Assembly: GCA_937864115.1 (NCBI GenBank) | Contig: CALMII010000038.1 | Coordinates: 62,001 to 126,000 of the forward strand | Reading direction: 5' to 3' | Source of the DNA: an uncultured Steroidobacter sp. | Lineage (GTDB): Bacteria; Pseudomonadota; Gammaproteobacteria; Steroidobacterales; Steroidobacteraceae | Length of the DNA: 64,000 nt | Shown: in pieces, positions 18,764-28,032 of the stretch | Position numbering within the stretch: the first letter of the stretch is position 1 | Layout of the letters: every line of letters starts with the position of its first letter | Notes under the pieces: generated by a model | The model's database searches: none | What the model was told of the DNA's origin: nothing | What the model saw: the letters and a program-made list of their open reading frames with translations, nothing else | Position numbers and translations under genes: made by a program

Positions 18764-19671
18764 GCGCAAACGTTCCCACCGCGTCCGCGACGACCGTCGA
18801 GCCGACGAGCGATCGGCCGCCGCACGCACTCTCGAGTTTCCTGCGACGCCTGGCGCGCGAGAAGCCGCTGGGCCTCGCCGGCGGGATCGTGTTCGTGCTG
18901 CTCTTCGTTTTCTGCGTGCTGGCGCAAGTGATCGCCCCCTTCGATGTGAACGACACCAGCCTGGTGCGCCGCCTCGAAGCGCCTTCGTGGAATCACCTCA
19001 TGGGAACCGACCATCTCGGGCGCGACGTCTTTTCCCGCGTGCTGGTCGGCGGCCAGATATCGATGATCGTGGCGGTGCTGGCGTCCGCGCTGTCGGTCGT
19101 GGTGTCGGTCGTGCTCGGCATGATCGCCGGCTATTTCGGCGGTCGCACCGACATGATCACCCAGCGTTTCGTCGATGCGTGGATGATCTTTCCGGACCTG
19201 ATCCTGCTCATCGTCGTGATCTCGGTGCTCGGCCCCGGCGCGCCGCAGACCGTGATCGTCCTGGGTCTGCTCTATGGCATCGCGGGCTCGCGCATCGTGC
19301 GCGGCGCAGTGATGACGGTACGCGAGATGACCTACACGCGTGCCGCGCAGACGATCGGCGCTTCGTGGTGGCACATTCTCTGGCGGCACATCCTGCCGAA
19401 CATCGCGCCGGTCGTGATCCTGCTGTTCACTGCCCGCATCGGCGCCGTGATCCTCGCGGAGGCCGGCCTGTCGTTCCTGGGTCTGGGCATTCCGCCGCCC
19501 GCACCGACCTGGGGTTCCATGCTCAGCGGGACGGGGCGCTCATATATGTATATCGCCCCGTGGCTGGCGATTGCGCCGGGCCTGTGTCTCACCGTCGTGG
19601 TCTATTCGATCAACATGTTCGGCGATGCGATGCGCGACCTCCTCGATCCGCGCCTGCGGGGTACGCGATGA
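18760..19671 (+). CDS. Peptide-type ABC transporter permease (DppC-like)
   Basis: 303 residues. The ATG at 18760 overlaps the preceding stop. Hallmarks are the N-terminal DppC region with HLMGTDHLGRDVFSRVLVGG, the EAA loop YTRAAQTIGASWWHILWRHILPN, and the ending DAMRDLLDPRLRGTR. It pairs with the DppB-like protein to form the translocation channel in the inner membrane. Confidence 0.95.
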   Translation: MSANVPTASATTVEPTSDRPPHALSSFLRRLAREKPLGLAGGIVFVLLFVFCVLAQVIAPFDVNDTSLVRRLEAPSWNHLMGTDHLGRDVFSRVLVGGQISMIVAVLASALSVVVSVVLGMIAGYFGGRTDMITQRFVDAWMIFPDLILLIVVISVLGPGAPQTVIVLGLLYGIAGSRIVRGAVMTVREMTYTRAAQTIGASWWHILWRHILPNIAPVVILLFTARIGAVILAEAGLSFLGLGIPPPAPTWGSMLSGTGRSYMYIAPWLAIAPGLCLTVVVYSINMFGDAMRDLLDPRLRGTR

Positions 19672-21386
19672 AACGAGCACTCGCCCTTCTTGGCATCGGC
19701 CTGGCGGTCTGCGCGCTTGCCGCCTGCGGCCCGCCGCGCTGGGAGAAGATTCCCGAGCCGAGCCCCGCCGATGCGCCGCAGTACGGCGGCGAGCTGAACA
19801 TCGGCACGATGTTCGTGACGCTCTCGGCGCTGTCGTGGGATCCGGCGGACTGGACGTGGAAGGCGAGCCACGACACCGGCATGGTGCGCGAACAGCTGTT
19901 CGCCGCCGACATGTCGCATGCGGTGAGTCGCGGCGGGCCGCTGCATCTCACGCTCGACGCCTACATTCCTCCCGCGGCGCTGCGTGGCGAGCTGGCGGAG
20001 CGCTGGCACTGGGAAGATCCGCTCACCTTCGTCGTCGAGCTGCGGCACGGCGTGATGTTTCCGGACAAGCCGGGCGTGATGAAGGCGCGCGAGCTGGAGG
20101 CCGAGGACGTCGTGCAGACGTTCAACTACATCAACACCAGTCCGCGCAAGATCGCGACCTACTATGACTTCGTCGATCGCGTCGAAGCGCGCGACGCCCA
20201 CACCGTGGTCTTCCATCTCAAGGAATTCAACGCGGAGCTGGAGTACCGCTTCGGCTACGGCTACTACTCCGGCATCATTCCGCGCGAGGCGCTCGCCGTC
20301 GATCAGCGCGACTGGCGCAACGTGACCGGCACCGGCCCGTTCATGCTCGACCGTTATCTGAACGGCAACGTGCAGAGTTTCAAGCGCAATCCGGACTACT
20401 GGGACACGGAAAAGATCGGCGGTCGCGAACATCAGCTGCCGTACGTCGACCGCGTCACCTATCGCATCATCAAGGACGAGGCGAACTTCATCACCGCGCT
20501 GCGCACCGGCAAGCTGGATATGCTGGAGGCCATCCGCTGGACCATGGCGCGGCATCTCATGGAGTCCACGCCGGAACTGCAATGGAACCGCCGTCTCTAC
20601 GCAGCAGGCACCTTCATCGCCCTGCGCACGGACCAGCCGCCGCTCAACGACGTGCGGGTGCGCCGCGCACTGAACATGGCCCTCGACCGCAACGACATGC
20701 TGAAGCTGCTCTACGAAGGACAGGGCGAGCTGATGGCCTTCCCGCAGCACCCGGACTTCGGCGAGTACTTCCAGCCGCTGTCGGACATGCCGGCGAGCGT
20801 GCAGGAGCAATTCACGTACAACCCGGAGAAGGCGCGCGCGCTGCTGGCCGAAGCCGGTTTCGCGGACGGTTTCGATCTCAACATCCAGGTGTGCGCCTGC
20901 AATCCCGGCCACATGGACGGGATCCCGCTGATCGCCGACTACTGGCGGCGCATCGGCGTGCGCACCACGATCCAGCCGCTGGAATATGCCGCCTTTCTTT
21001 CGGCGATGACGACGCGCACGCACGGACCGGCCTACATGATGGACACGGGGCACGTGAATCCCACGACGACCCTGCGCAAGAACTTCATGACCGGCAGCAT
21101 CTGGAATGCAGCGGCCTACAGCAATCCGCAGTTCGACGCCGACCTCAACCGCCTCATGGCCATGCACGACGAAGGCAAACGCCTGCAGCTGGCGCGCGAA
21201 CTCACCGTCCGGGTCATGGACGATGCGCCCTACGTCTGGCTGCCGACTCCTTATCTCTTCACGGCGTGGTGGCCGTGGGTACGCAACTACGCCGGCGAAC
21301 TGAATGCGGGCGCCGCCCGGCCGGGGCCGGTGTACGCGCGGATATGGATCGATCACGAACTCAAGCACAAGATGGGGTTCGAGTGA
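19668..21386 (+). CDS. Peptide-type ABC transporter substrate-binding lipoprotein (SBP family 5)
   Basis: 572 residues. The start overlaps the DppC-like stop (ATGA). A lipoprotein signal with lipobox LAAC (C20) anchors it in the periplasm. The family 5 fold is supported by the YGGELNIGTMFVTLS segment, the VEDVVQTFNYIN-like EAEDVVQTFNY, the RNPDYWDTEKIGG motif and the VRRALNMALDRNDM motif. Family 5 members bind peptides, nickel, opines or oligosaccharides. The charged residues near the binding site cannot be used here to choose a ligand. It delivers substrate to the two permeases encoded just upstream. Confidence 0.93.
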   Translation: MKRALALLGIGLAVCALAACGPPRWEKIPEPSPADAPQYGGELNIGTMFVTLSALSWDPADWTWKASHDTGMVREQLFAADMSHAVSRGGPLHLTLDAYIPPAALRGELAERWHWEDPLTFVVELRHGVMFPDKPGVMKARELEAEDVVQTFNYINTSPRKIATYYDFVDRVEARDAHTVVFHLKEFNAELEYRFGYGYYSGIIPREALAVDQRDWRNVTGTGPFMLDRYLNGNVQSFKRNPDYWDTEKIGGREHQLPYVDRVTYRIIKDEANFITALRTGKLDMLEAIRWTMARHLMESTPELQWNRRLYAAGTFIALRTDQPPLNDVRVRRALNMALDRNDMLKLLYEGQGELMAFPQHPDFGEYFQPLSDMPASVQEQFTYNPEKARALLAEAGFADGFDLNIQVCACNPGHMDGIPLIADYWRRIGVRTTIQPLEYAAFLSAMTTRTHGPAYMMDTGHVNPTTTLRKNFMTGSIWNAAAYSNPQFDADLNRLMAMHDEGKRLQLARELTVRVMDDAPYVWLPTPYLFTAWWPWVRNYAGELNAGAARPGPVYARIWIDHELKHKMGFE

Positions 21387-22348
21387 CTGCCCTCCTCGAC
21401 GTCCGCGACCTGTCCGTCACGTTCCGCACCGAACACGGGCCGCTGCGCGCCGTGGATGGAGTGTCGTTCCAGGTCGCGCGCGGCGAGACGCTGGCGATCG
21501 TCGGCGAGAGCGGCTCGGGCAAGAGCGTCACGGCACTGGCGCTGCTCGGTCTGCTCGGCAACGCCGCGACCGTGGAGGGCGCCGGCGTGATGTTCGACGA
21601 TTGCGATCTGACCGCGCTGACTCCCGAGGCCATGCGCCGGATCAGGGGCAACCGGATCGCGATGGTGTTCCAGGAACCGATGTCGTCCCTGAATCCCGTT
21701 CTCACGGTGGGCGAACAGATCGCCGAGCCCATCCGCCTGCACAAGAAAGCGAGCAAGGCCGAGGCGCTGCGCATGGCGGCGGGCCTGCTGGAGAAAGTGT
21801 CCATCCCCGACGCCGCCGCGCGCCTGAAGGAATATCCGCACCAGTTCTCCGGCGGCATGCGGCAACGCGTATTGATCGCGATGGCGCTGGCCTGCCAGCC
21901 GGCGCTCATCGTGGCGGATGAACCGACGACGGCGCTGGATGTGACGGTGCAGGCGCAGATCCTGGACCTGCTGCGGCAGCTGACCCGGGAATCGGGCGCC
22001 GCGCTGGTATTGATCACGCACGATCTCGGCGTCGTTGCCCGCTACGCAGACCGCGTGGCGGTGATGTATGCGGGACGCATCGTCGAAAGCGCGTCGGTGC
22101 GCGACCTGTTTCGCGATCCGCGCCATCCCTACACGCGCGGACTGATGGCGTCATCGCCGCGGCTGGCGGTCGAGGCCAAGACCGCGATGGCCACCATTGC
22201 AGGCCAGCCGCCCGATCTCGCGCGTCTGCCGGCGGGATGCAGCTTCGCGCCGCGCTGCCCGGATGCGCACGCGCGCTGCCTGGTCGAGCGTCCGATGCTC
22301 GAGGTGGTTTCGCCTGGCCGAGTGAGTGCATGCCATGGCCCAGCGTGA
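21383..22348 (+). CDS. Peptide-type ABC transporter ATP-binding protein (DppD-like)
   Basis: 321 residues. The GTG at 21383 overlaps the previous stop (GTGA). Walker A GESGSGKS (about residues 39-46), Q-loop MVFQEPMSSLNP, signature FSGGMRQRV, Walker B ALIVADEPTTALD and the H-loop are all present. The C-terminal oligopeptide-transporter extension has the conserved CSFAPRCPDAHARC cysteine cluster found in this family. Hydrolyses ATP to drive import. Confidence 0.95.
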   Translation: MTALLDVRDLSVTFRTEHGPLRAVDGVSFQVARGETLAIVGESGSGKSVTALALLGLLGNAATVEGAGVMFDDCDLTALTPEAMRRIRGNRIAMVFQEPMSSLNPVLTVGEQIAEPIRLHKKASKAEALRMAAGLLEKVSIPDAAARLKEYPHQFSGGMRQRVLIAMALACQPALIVADEPTTALDVTVQAQILDLLRQLTRESGAALVLITHDLGVVARYADRVAVMYAGRIVESASVRDLFRDPRHPYTRGLMASSPRLAVEAKTAMATIAGQPPDLARLPAGCSFAPRCPDAHARCLVERPMLEVVSPGRVSACHGPA

Positions 22349-23345
22349 GATGCCCGACGTGAATGCCGCCGCCGATACGCCGCTGCTGCGCGTGGAGGAT
22401 CTCAAGGTCCATTTCCCGGTGTATGCGGGCGCGATCCTGCCGCGACAGACCGGATCGGTGAAGGCCGTCGACGGCGTGTCGTTCGAGATCCGCCGCGGCG
22501 AGACGTTCGCGATCGTCGGCGAAAGCGGCTGCGGCAAGTCGTCGATGGCGATGGCCGTGCTTGGCATGCTGCCGAAGACGTCGGGCCGCATCATCTTCGA
22601 CGGCACCGACATCACGGATTTCAGTGCGGAACGCATGCGGCCGATCCGCCGGCGCATGCAGACGGTGTTCCAGGACCCGTTCTCCTCGCTCAACCCGCGC
22701 ATGAAAGTGGGCGACATCATCGCCGAGCCGCTGGTAGTGCATCGCGCTGCGCAGGATCCGGGTGCCAGACGCGCACGCGTGGCCGAGCTGATGGCGCTGG
22801 TCGGTTTGCTGCCGCAGATGGCGCACCGTTATCCGCACGAATTCTCCGGCGGGCAGCGTCAACGCATCAGCATTGCGCGCGCGCTGGCGCTGGAGCCGGA
22901 TCTCGTCATCTGCGACGAGGCGGTGGCGGCGCTCGACGTCTCGATCCAGGCGCAGATCCTGAACCTGCTCATGGATCTGCAGCGGCGGCTCGGCCTCGCC
23001 TATCTGTTCATCTCGCACGATCTGTCCGTGGTGCGTCACATCAGCGACCGCATCGGCGTGATGTATCTCGGCAGGATGGTCGAGACGGGCAGCCGCGAGG
23101 CGCTGTTCGCTTCGCCGCAGCACCCGTATACGCAGGCGCTGCTCGCTGCCGTTCCGGTGCCGGATCCGGAAGCGGTCGCGCCGCCGCCGTCCAGCCTGCT
23201 GCGCGGCGAACCGCCCAGCGCACGCAATCCGCCCGCCGGCTGCCGTTTTCATCCGCGCTGCGTCCATGCCATGCCGAAGTGCAAGGACGAAGAACCGGCG
23301 CTGCGACACCATGGCGCGACCGAGGCGGCCTGCCATCTCGTCTGA
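22335..23345 (+). CDS. Peptide-type ABC transporter ATP-binding protein (DppF-like)
   Basis: 336 residues from the ATG at 22335, overlapping the previous gene by 14 nt (a GTG at 22326 and an ATG at 22350 are also possible). Motifs: Walker A GESGCGKSS, MQTVFQDPFSSLNPRM, signature FSGGQRQRISIARAL, and Walker B CDEAVAALDVSIQAQIL with DEAVAALD where most relatives have DEPVSALD. The C-terminal extension carries CRFHPRCVHAMPKC. It forms the ATPase heterodimer with the preceding protein. Confidence 0.95.
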   Translation: MAQREMPDVNAAADTPLLRVEDLKVHFPVYAGAILPRQTGSVKAVDGVSFEIRRGETFAIVGESGCGKSSMAMAVLGMLPKTSGRIIFDGTDITDFSAERMRPIRRRMQTVFQDPFSSLNPRMKVGDIIAEPLVVHRAAQDPGARRARVAELMALVGLLPQMAHRYPHEFSGGQRQRISIARALALEPDLVICDEAVAALDVSIQAQILNLLMDLQRRLGLAYLFISHDLSVVRHISDRIGVMYLGRMVETGSREALFASPQHPYTQALLAAVPVPDPEAVAPPPSSLLRGEPPSARNPPAGCRFHPRCVHAMPKCKDEEPALRHHGATEAACHLV

Positions 23346-23371
23346 GCATCCGCTCGCGAAACGGGGAATGA

Positions 23372-24481
23372 ATGATGCCTTCATATCGACACCGCAGGGC
23401 CCTCATCGCCATTGGCGCGCTCTTCGCGGCCGGCCCGGCGTTCGCGCAGATCAATACCGACATCATCGAAAAACATCGCGCGGATCTCGCCCGGCAAGGC
23501 AGCGATCCGGACATGAAGCGCGATGCCACGCAGCCGCGCGACTGGAACTATGACCTGCCGCAGGGCGTGACCACGCGGGTGGTGACGTTCTACGTGGATG
23601 GCGGCACGGCGCTGCACGGCAAGCTGTTCCTGCCGCGCGGCTTCTCGGCGAAGGGCAGCTGGCCGGCAGTCGTCGTCGGTCATGGCATCAATGCGCTGTC
23701 GATCGGCATCGAGAAATATGCGGCGCGCTTCGCCGATCGCGGCCTGGTCGCGATGGCGATCGACTATCAGAGCTACGGCTTCAGCCACAGCGGCTCCGAT
23801 GACATCCGCCTGCTCGAACCCGATCCGACCACCGATGCCAGTGCGGTCACCGACCGGCACCTGCGCATCGTCATGAAGCGCACCAACCTCAACAACGTGC
23901 ACGAGGTGGACGATTTCCGCGCCGCGATTTCCTTCCTGCAGGGCGAGCCTGGCGTCGATGCGGAGCGCATCGGCATCTGGGGATCCAGCAATGGCGGCGC
24001 CATCGTGATGGCGGTATCCGCCGTCGATGCGCGCGTCAAGGCCTGCGTCGCCCAGGTGATCGGCACGCGGCCCATGCCGCGCCAGCCGGTGGCGATCGCG
24101 GATGCGAACATGGAGGACGCCATCGTCCGCGTGCGAACGGGACAGGGCGCAGAAACCGAAGCGGGCTTTTCGTTCCGCACCTACGTCGATCGCTGGTACC
24201 TGACGCGCAACCGGGACGTTCAGCCCGGCGCATGGCTCGATCAGATTCCAAAGACCAACCACGTGCTGTTCGTGCCGGCGGAAAAGGACGAACTCACGCG
24301 CGGCGATTCGGGCGCCGTGGAAGCGGCGAAATTCCTCACCGGGCGCGGCGTCACCGCGCAGGTCGCGACGCTGCCCGATCTCACGCACTTCCAGGCGTAT
24401 TCGTACACGGGCTTCGAAGTCGGCTCGACGCTCGCGGCCGACTGGTTCCTGAAGTATCTCGGCACCGGGAGCGCACGATGA
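23372..24481 (+). CDS. Secreted alpha/beta hydrolase (dienelactone-hydrolase/acetyl-xylan-esterase-like)
   Basis: 369 residues. Two consecutive ATGs (23372, 23375) follow ACGGGG. A signal peptide (RHRRALIAIGALFAAGPAFA-Q) exports it. Hydrolase features are the VVVGHGIN oxyanion region, the nucleophile elbow GIWGSSNGG with serine near residue 206, a late aspartate in PAEKDELTRGDSG and a histidine in LPDLTHFQAY. It starts 27 nt after the transporter ATPase and overlaps the next hydrolase gene, so it is probably in the same operon and may cleave the transported compound before uptake. Confidence 0.85.
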   Translation: MMPSYRHRRALIAIGALFAAGPAFAQINTDIIEKHRADLARQGSDPDMKRDATQPRDWNYDLPQGVTTRVVTFYVDGGTALHGKLFLPRGFSAKGSWPAVVVGHGINALSIGIEKYAARFADRGLVAMAIDYQSYGFSHSGSDDIRLLEPDPTTDASAVTDRHLRIVMKRTNLNNVHEVDDFRAAISFLQGEPGVDAERIGIWGSSNGGAIVMAVSAVDARVKACVAQVIGTRPMPRQPVAIADANMEDAIVRVRTGQGAETEAGFSFRTYVDRWYLTRNRDVQPGAWLDQIPKTNHVLFVPAEKDELTRGDSGAVEAAKFLTGRGVTAQVATLPDLTHFQAYSYTGFEVGSTLAADWFLKYLGTGSAR

Positions 24482-25374
24482 AGGCGAATCTGTTCCTTGC
24501 TGCAGCCGCGCTTTCGATCGCGACTCATGCGATCACGGCACAGGCGGCCACCGAGACCGTTCACTATTACAGCGAGGCCGTGCGCTGCAACGCCAAGCTC
24601 TTCACGCCATCGAATCATGGCGCATCGTCCAGCGCCGCGGCCGTGGTGCTCGCGCCCGGCCAGGGCGAGACGCGCGCCAGCATCGAGCCGGTTGCCGAAG
24701 CACTCGCGACACGCGGCATCGTCGCGCTCGCCATCGACTATCGCGGCTGGGGCGAATGCGGCGGCTTCCTGTATTTCGGCGAGCCAGTGCGCTGGGATGA
24801 CCGCATGCGCTTCTCGCAGCAGACGACGACCCTGCGCATCCGCCGCCTGCGCATCGATCCGCAGGCGCAGGTGATCGACGTCCGCAACGCGATCACGTTC
24901 CTGCAGAGCGTGCCGGGGGTAGATCGCGCGCGCATCGGCGTATGGGGCGTGGGCCTGTCAGGCGGACATGCGATCGTCACGGCCGGATCGGATGCGCGCG
25001 TCAGATCGGTCGTTGCGCAGCATCCGCTGCTGGCGGGCAAGGACGAACCGCGCGCCGCATTTGCACCGACGCCGCAGCAGCAGACGATGATGATCGCGCT
25101 GGCGCGCACCGGTGCACCGGCAGACAACCGCGCCGCCAGGACGATGAATGCGAACGAAGCGACGGTCGCGCTCGCCGAATACAAGCCGTACTGGTATCTG
25201 GAGCAGATTCCGCAGACGACGTCGGTGCTGCTCATCGCCGAAGATTCGCAGGCTGCCGCTGCGGACTCGGCCGTGAAGCAGCTCGATGGAACCGCCTCGG
25301 TGCTCAGGATCGACAAGGCGCGTCATGCCGAGGCGACCGACGCCGCGGTCGACTGGTTCGCCAGGAATCTGTAG
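24478..25374 (+). CDS. Secreted alpha/beta hydrolase, paralogue of the preceding gene
   Basis: 298 residues from an ATG overlapping the previous stop (ATGA). It has a signal peptide (MKANLFLAAAALSIATHAITAQA-A), an APGQGETRASIEP oxyanion-side segment, the elbow GVGLSGGH (serine near residue 162) and a final ARHAEATDAAVDWF supplying a histidine. The layout parallels the preceding hydrolase (both have VDAERIGIWG/VDRARIGVWG before the elbow), suggesting an old duplication. The GC-rich palindrome at 25400 follows and probably ends the operon. Confidence 0.85.
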   Translation: MKANLFLAAAALSIATHAITAQAATETVHYYSEAVRCNAKLFTPSNHGASSSAAAVVLAPGQGETRASIEPVAEALATRGIVALAIDYRGWGECGGFLYFGEPVRWDDRMRFSQQTTTLRIRRLRIDPQAQVIDVRNAITFLQSVPGVDRARIGVWGVGLSGGHAIVTAGSDARVRSVVAQHPLLAGKDEPRAAFAPTPQQQTMMIALARTGAPADNRAARTMNANEATVALAEYKPYWYLEQIPQTTSVLLIAEDSQAAAADSAVKQLDGTASVLRIDKARHAEATDAAVDWFARNL

Positions 25375-25399
25375 AAGTCCTATCGCCGCGTCCGTGCAT

Positions 25400-25427
25400 C
25401 TCCCTCCCCCGCATGCGGGGGAGGGAG
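25400..25427. terminator. Perfect GC-rich palindrome between convergent genes
   Basis: A 28-nt perfect palindrome centred on GCATGC with arms of CTCCCTCCCCC and GGGGGAGGGAG. It follows the second hydrolase gene and faces the dead receptor. It belongs to the family of GC-rich palindromes at 592, 34321 and 49179; it has no T-run but is placed where a bidirectional terminator is expected. Confidence 0.55.
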
Positions 25428-25445
25428 ACTTTCCTTCCTGACTGA

Positions 25446-27206
25446 TTACTTCCCGCCGAACCGGTACTGCAGCTCCAGCCCGTACGTCCGTGGCGGATTC
25501 AGGTACTGGGTCGTCACCAGGTTGCCCATGGTCGCCGACGGATCGATGAAGTTCTGCGTGAACTCCAGCGACTGTCGCGTCGACGTGGAGCCGTCGTAGC
25601 CCAGCTCGTCCAGCGCATTGCGCACGAAGGCGACGATGGAATAGCGATCGTTCGCCGCCGTCCACGTCGCGCGCAGATCCAGCTGATCGTAGGCGGGCGC
25701 GAGGTAGTAGGAGCGGTTGAAGAGCGCCGTGTAGGTCTTGTCGCGCCACGAGTACGTGGCCGAGAGCAGCAGCTCTCCCGGCGAGAACTGCCACGCATAG
25801 GTGCCGTTCACGTTCACCTTGTGCTCGGGCGATTGCGGCACGCGATCACCCGCGAGACTCTGGCCGAAACCCGTGATCTGTCCCGCGACCCCGATGGGCC
25901 GGCCCGGCGGATCGCGATTCGCCTCCGGCGACTGGGCCAGCTGATCGGCGTTGTCGACCAGGCAGCACGCCTTCTGGATTTCAGGGTTCAGGTAGGCGTA
26001 CGCCAGCCGCAACGTGAAGTTGTCGAAGGGCCGCCACGTCGTTTCGAGTTCGAGACCGGTCGAACGCACCTCCTCCAGGTTGGCGAATACGGTCTGGCCG
26101 GGGCCGCCGGAGGGATTCGCGATGAACACCGGCGCCTGCAGATCCGTGTAGTCGTAATAGAACACGGCCGCGTTGAACAGCAGCGTGGAGCCGAAGCTCT
26201 GCTTCCAGCCGATTTCGTACGCGTTCACCGTTTCGGGCTGCGTCGTCGGAATTCCTGGATCGCGCCGGTATTGAAGCCGCCGGCCTTGTAGCCGCGGCTG
26301 TAACGCAGATACGTCAGCGTGTCCGCATTCGGCTTCCACTCCACGCCCGCCGTTCCGGTCCAGGCGTCCCAGCTCTTGTGCAGATTGCGGACCCAGTAGC
26401 CGTCGCTCATGTCCTGGTAGGCGTTGTTGACGACGCCGTCTTCGTAGACGCCGCCATTGTCAGGACCGGTCAGCACGCCGGGCCGCATCCCCAGGATCGA
26501 GCGCGTCCAGTCGAGGGGAGCGCGGAATCCGAATTCCGGCGGCAGGTTGACGGGACACCATGTCGCGTAGGCGAAGCACGCCTGGCGCGTGCGCTCCTCG
26601 GCATCCTTCGTGTCCTTGGTGTAGCGCAGGCCGAGCGTCGTCTTCCAGGCATCCGTGATCGCGTAGTCGATCTGCGCGAAGGCCGCCCGCGATTTGACGC
26701 CGATGGTGTCCTGCGTGACGTAGATGTCGCGTGTCGCTCTGTTGTCCGGCCACGGCGACGCCTGGACACCGCCGAATGCGCCGTTGTCGGTCACGAAGGT
26801 GTCGAACTCCGGCTGGAAAGGCGCCGGAATGTGCAGTTCCTGAGCGCTGTCTTCGTCATAGACGTACGCGCCGACGATCCATTGCAGCGGTCCGTCGTTC
26901 GTCGAGGTGATGTTCAGCTCGTGGCTCGTCCAGTCGGTGTCGAGATAGGTGTAGGTCACGTAGGTCGGATAGATCGTGAAGCCCGGTTCGCCCGGATAGG
27001 GATAGGACTCCATCGGCGAGTTGTCGTAGTCCGACTGCGTGTCGTAGAGATAGCCGCGCTTGCCGCCGATGTACTTCACGTCCATTCCCGGGCCGTGCCA
27101 GACGGCCTCGAACGTGATGTTGTGCGAATCGCGGAGTTCCTGTTCCTGCGGCGTGTTCGTGTTGAATTTCCACGGATCGAGATCGGTCGGGTTGGCCGAT
27201 CCACCG
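25446..27206 (-). pseudogene. TonB-dependent receptor remnant, N-terminus lost and frameshifted
   Basis: From about 27206 down to 26250 the reading frame gives receptor barrel sequence (for example DLDPWKFNTNTPQEQELRDS, then MDVKYIGGKRGYLYD and YLRYSRGYKAGGFNTGAI). At about 26240-26280 the barrel continues in another frame (PTTQPETVNAYEIGWKQ, FTLRLAYAYLNPEI) to a normal C-terminus (YGLELQYRFGGK). The signal peptide, TonB box and plug domain are absent; the 5' end is joined to a sigma-factor gene. The barrel resembles the FecA/BtuB-like class with SRGYKAGGFN and PETVNAYEIGWK motifs. It cannot make a working receptor. Confidence 0.85.
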
Positions 27207-27624
27207 GCCTGAGGCGATGAACCAGTTCCATCAGCTTGCCGAGCACCACCGTCTCATCGGCAGCTCGTTCGCCGTCGAGCGCGTCAGCCACATCGGCGAC
27301 TTCTTCGAGGTCAACCCATTTCGACGTGCGGCTGCGCTTCTGTCGCAGCGCATGCGTGGCCGCCACATTGTGCGCCACGCGATGTATCCACGTACGCAGC
27401 GAACATTGATTCCTGTACGTCGCGAAACTGCGCCACAGCGCCACGTGCATGTCCTGGAGCAGATCCTGTCGATGGGTGGCGTTGCTCTCATAGGCGGCGG
27501 CGACCCGTGACAGCGCCGGGCCGAACTCCCGGGCGGATTGTTCGTAAAGACGGTCCTGCGCGAACATGTCGCGAGGGCGTTCCAGTCCGTCTTCGGTTCG
27601 AGAAATTGAAAGATCCATGTCCAT
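27194..27624 (-). pseudogene. ECF sigma factor, front half only, fused to receptor remnant
   Basis: The ATG at 27624 opens a frame with ECF sigma region 2 (LLQDMHVALWRSFATYRNQ, then SLRTWIHRVAHNVAATHALRQKR) and the linker up to MELVHRLRPVDR. At that point region 4, which should follow with the -35 recognition helix-turn-helix, is replaced by receptor DNA read in the wrong frame, giving a meaningless arginine-rich tail to about 27076. The junction lies in the 13-nt stretch 27194-27206. Without region 4 the protein would not be a functional sigma factor. Confidence 0.8.
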
Positions 27625-27749
27625 GGTAGTCGCCGGCCGTGAGCGACTATGACATCGGGAGAGCCCGGCGACAGACCGGGGCTTCGGGGTTATCGGGCCT
27701 GGCTATTCCCGGCACCCGCCGCGATGCGAGCGAACAACGCCTCCGACCT

Positions 27750-28004
27750 TCAGTCCTCAGCCGCGCCACGCACTGCTGCCGTTCCGTCCCATTCGGCGTA
27801 TGCGATCAAGGCTGCCTCCGACAGCTCGCCCGCGTAAAAACGCCTGGCGAATGCGAGACGTCTCTCGCGTCGACTCAATTCCGGGGGCAGGGACGACAGA
27901 ACGATGGCGCGCGCCATGTCGTACATGGACGCTGCAATCCTTATCCGCTCGTCGGGCGTCATGCGCCGGTAGCGCTCATCTACCATGGCCTCGAACTCAG
28001 GCAA
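27750..28004 (-). CDS. Small soluble protein, unknown function
   Basis: 84 residues from TTG 28004 (ATG 27986 would give 78). It is charged and helical, with the pattern MTPDERIRIAASMYDMARAIV and SRRERRLAFARRFYAGEL, which I recall in small uncharacterised proteobacterial proteins but cannot name. It lies directly upstream of, and in line with, the truncated sigma gene and may once have been co-transcribed with it. Confidence 0.55.
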   Translation of the reverse strand: MPEFEAMVDERYRRMTPDERIRIAASMYDMARAIVLSSLPPELSRRERRLAFARRFYAGELSEAALIAYAEWDGTAAVRGAAED

Positions 28005-28032
28005 GGCCGCTCACATCATCCTCGCCCAGTTC

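Noticed and set aside
19602..21368. 588-codon open frame opposite the substrate-binding protein gene
   Set aside because: Antisense shadow of a well-supported lipoprotein gene; no start signal or motif.
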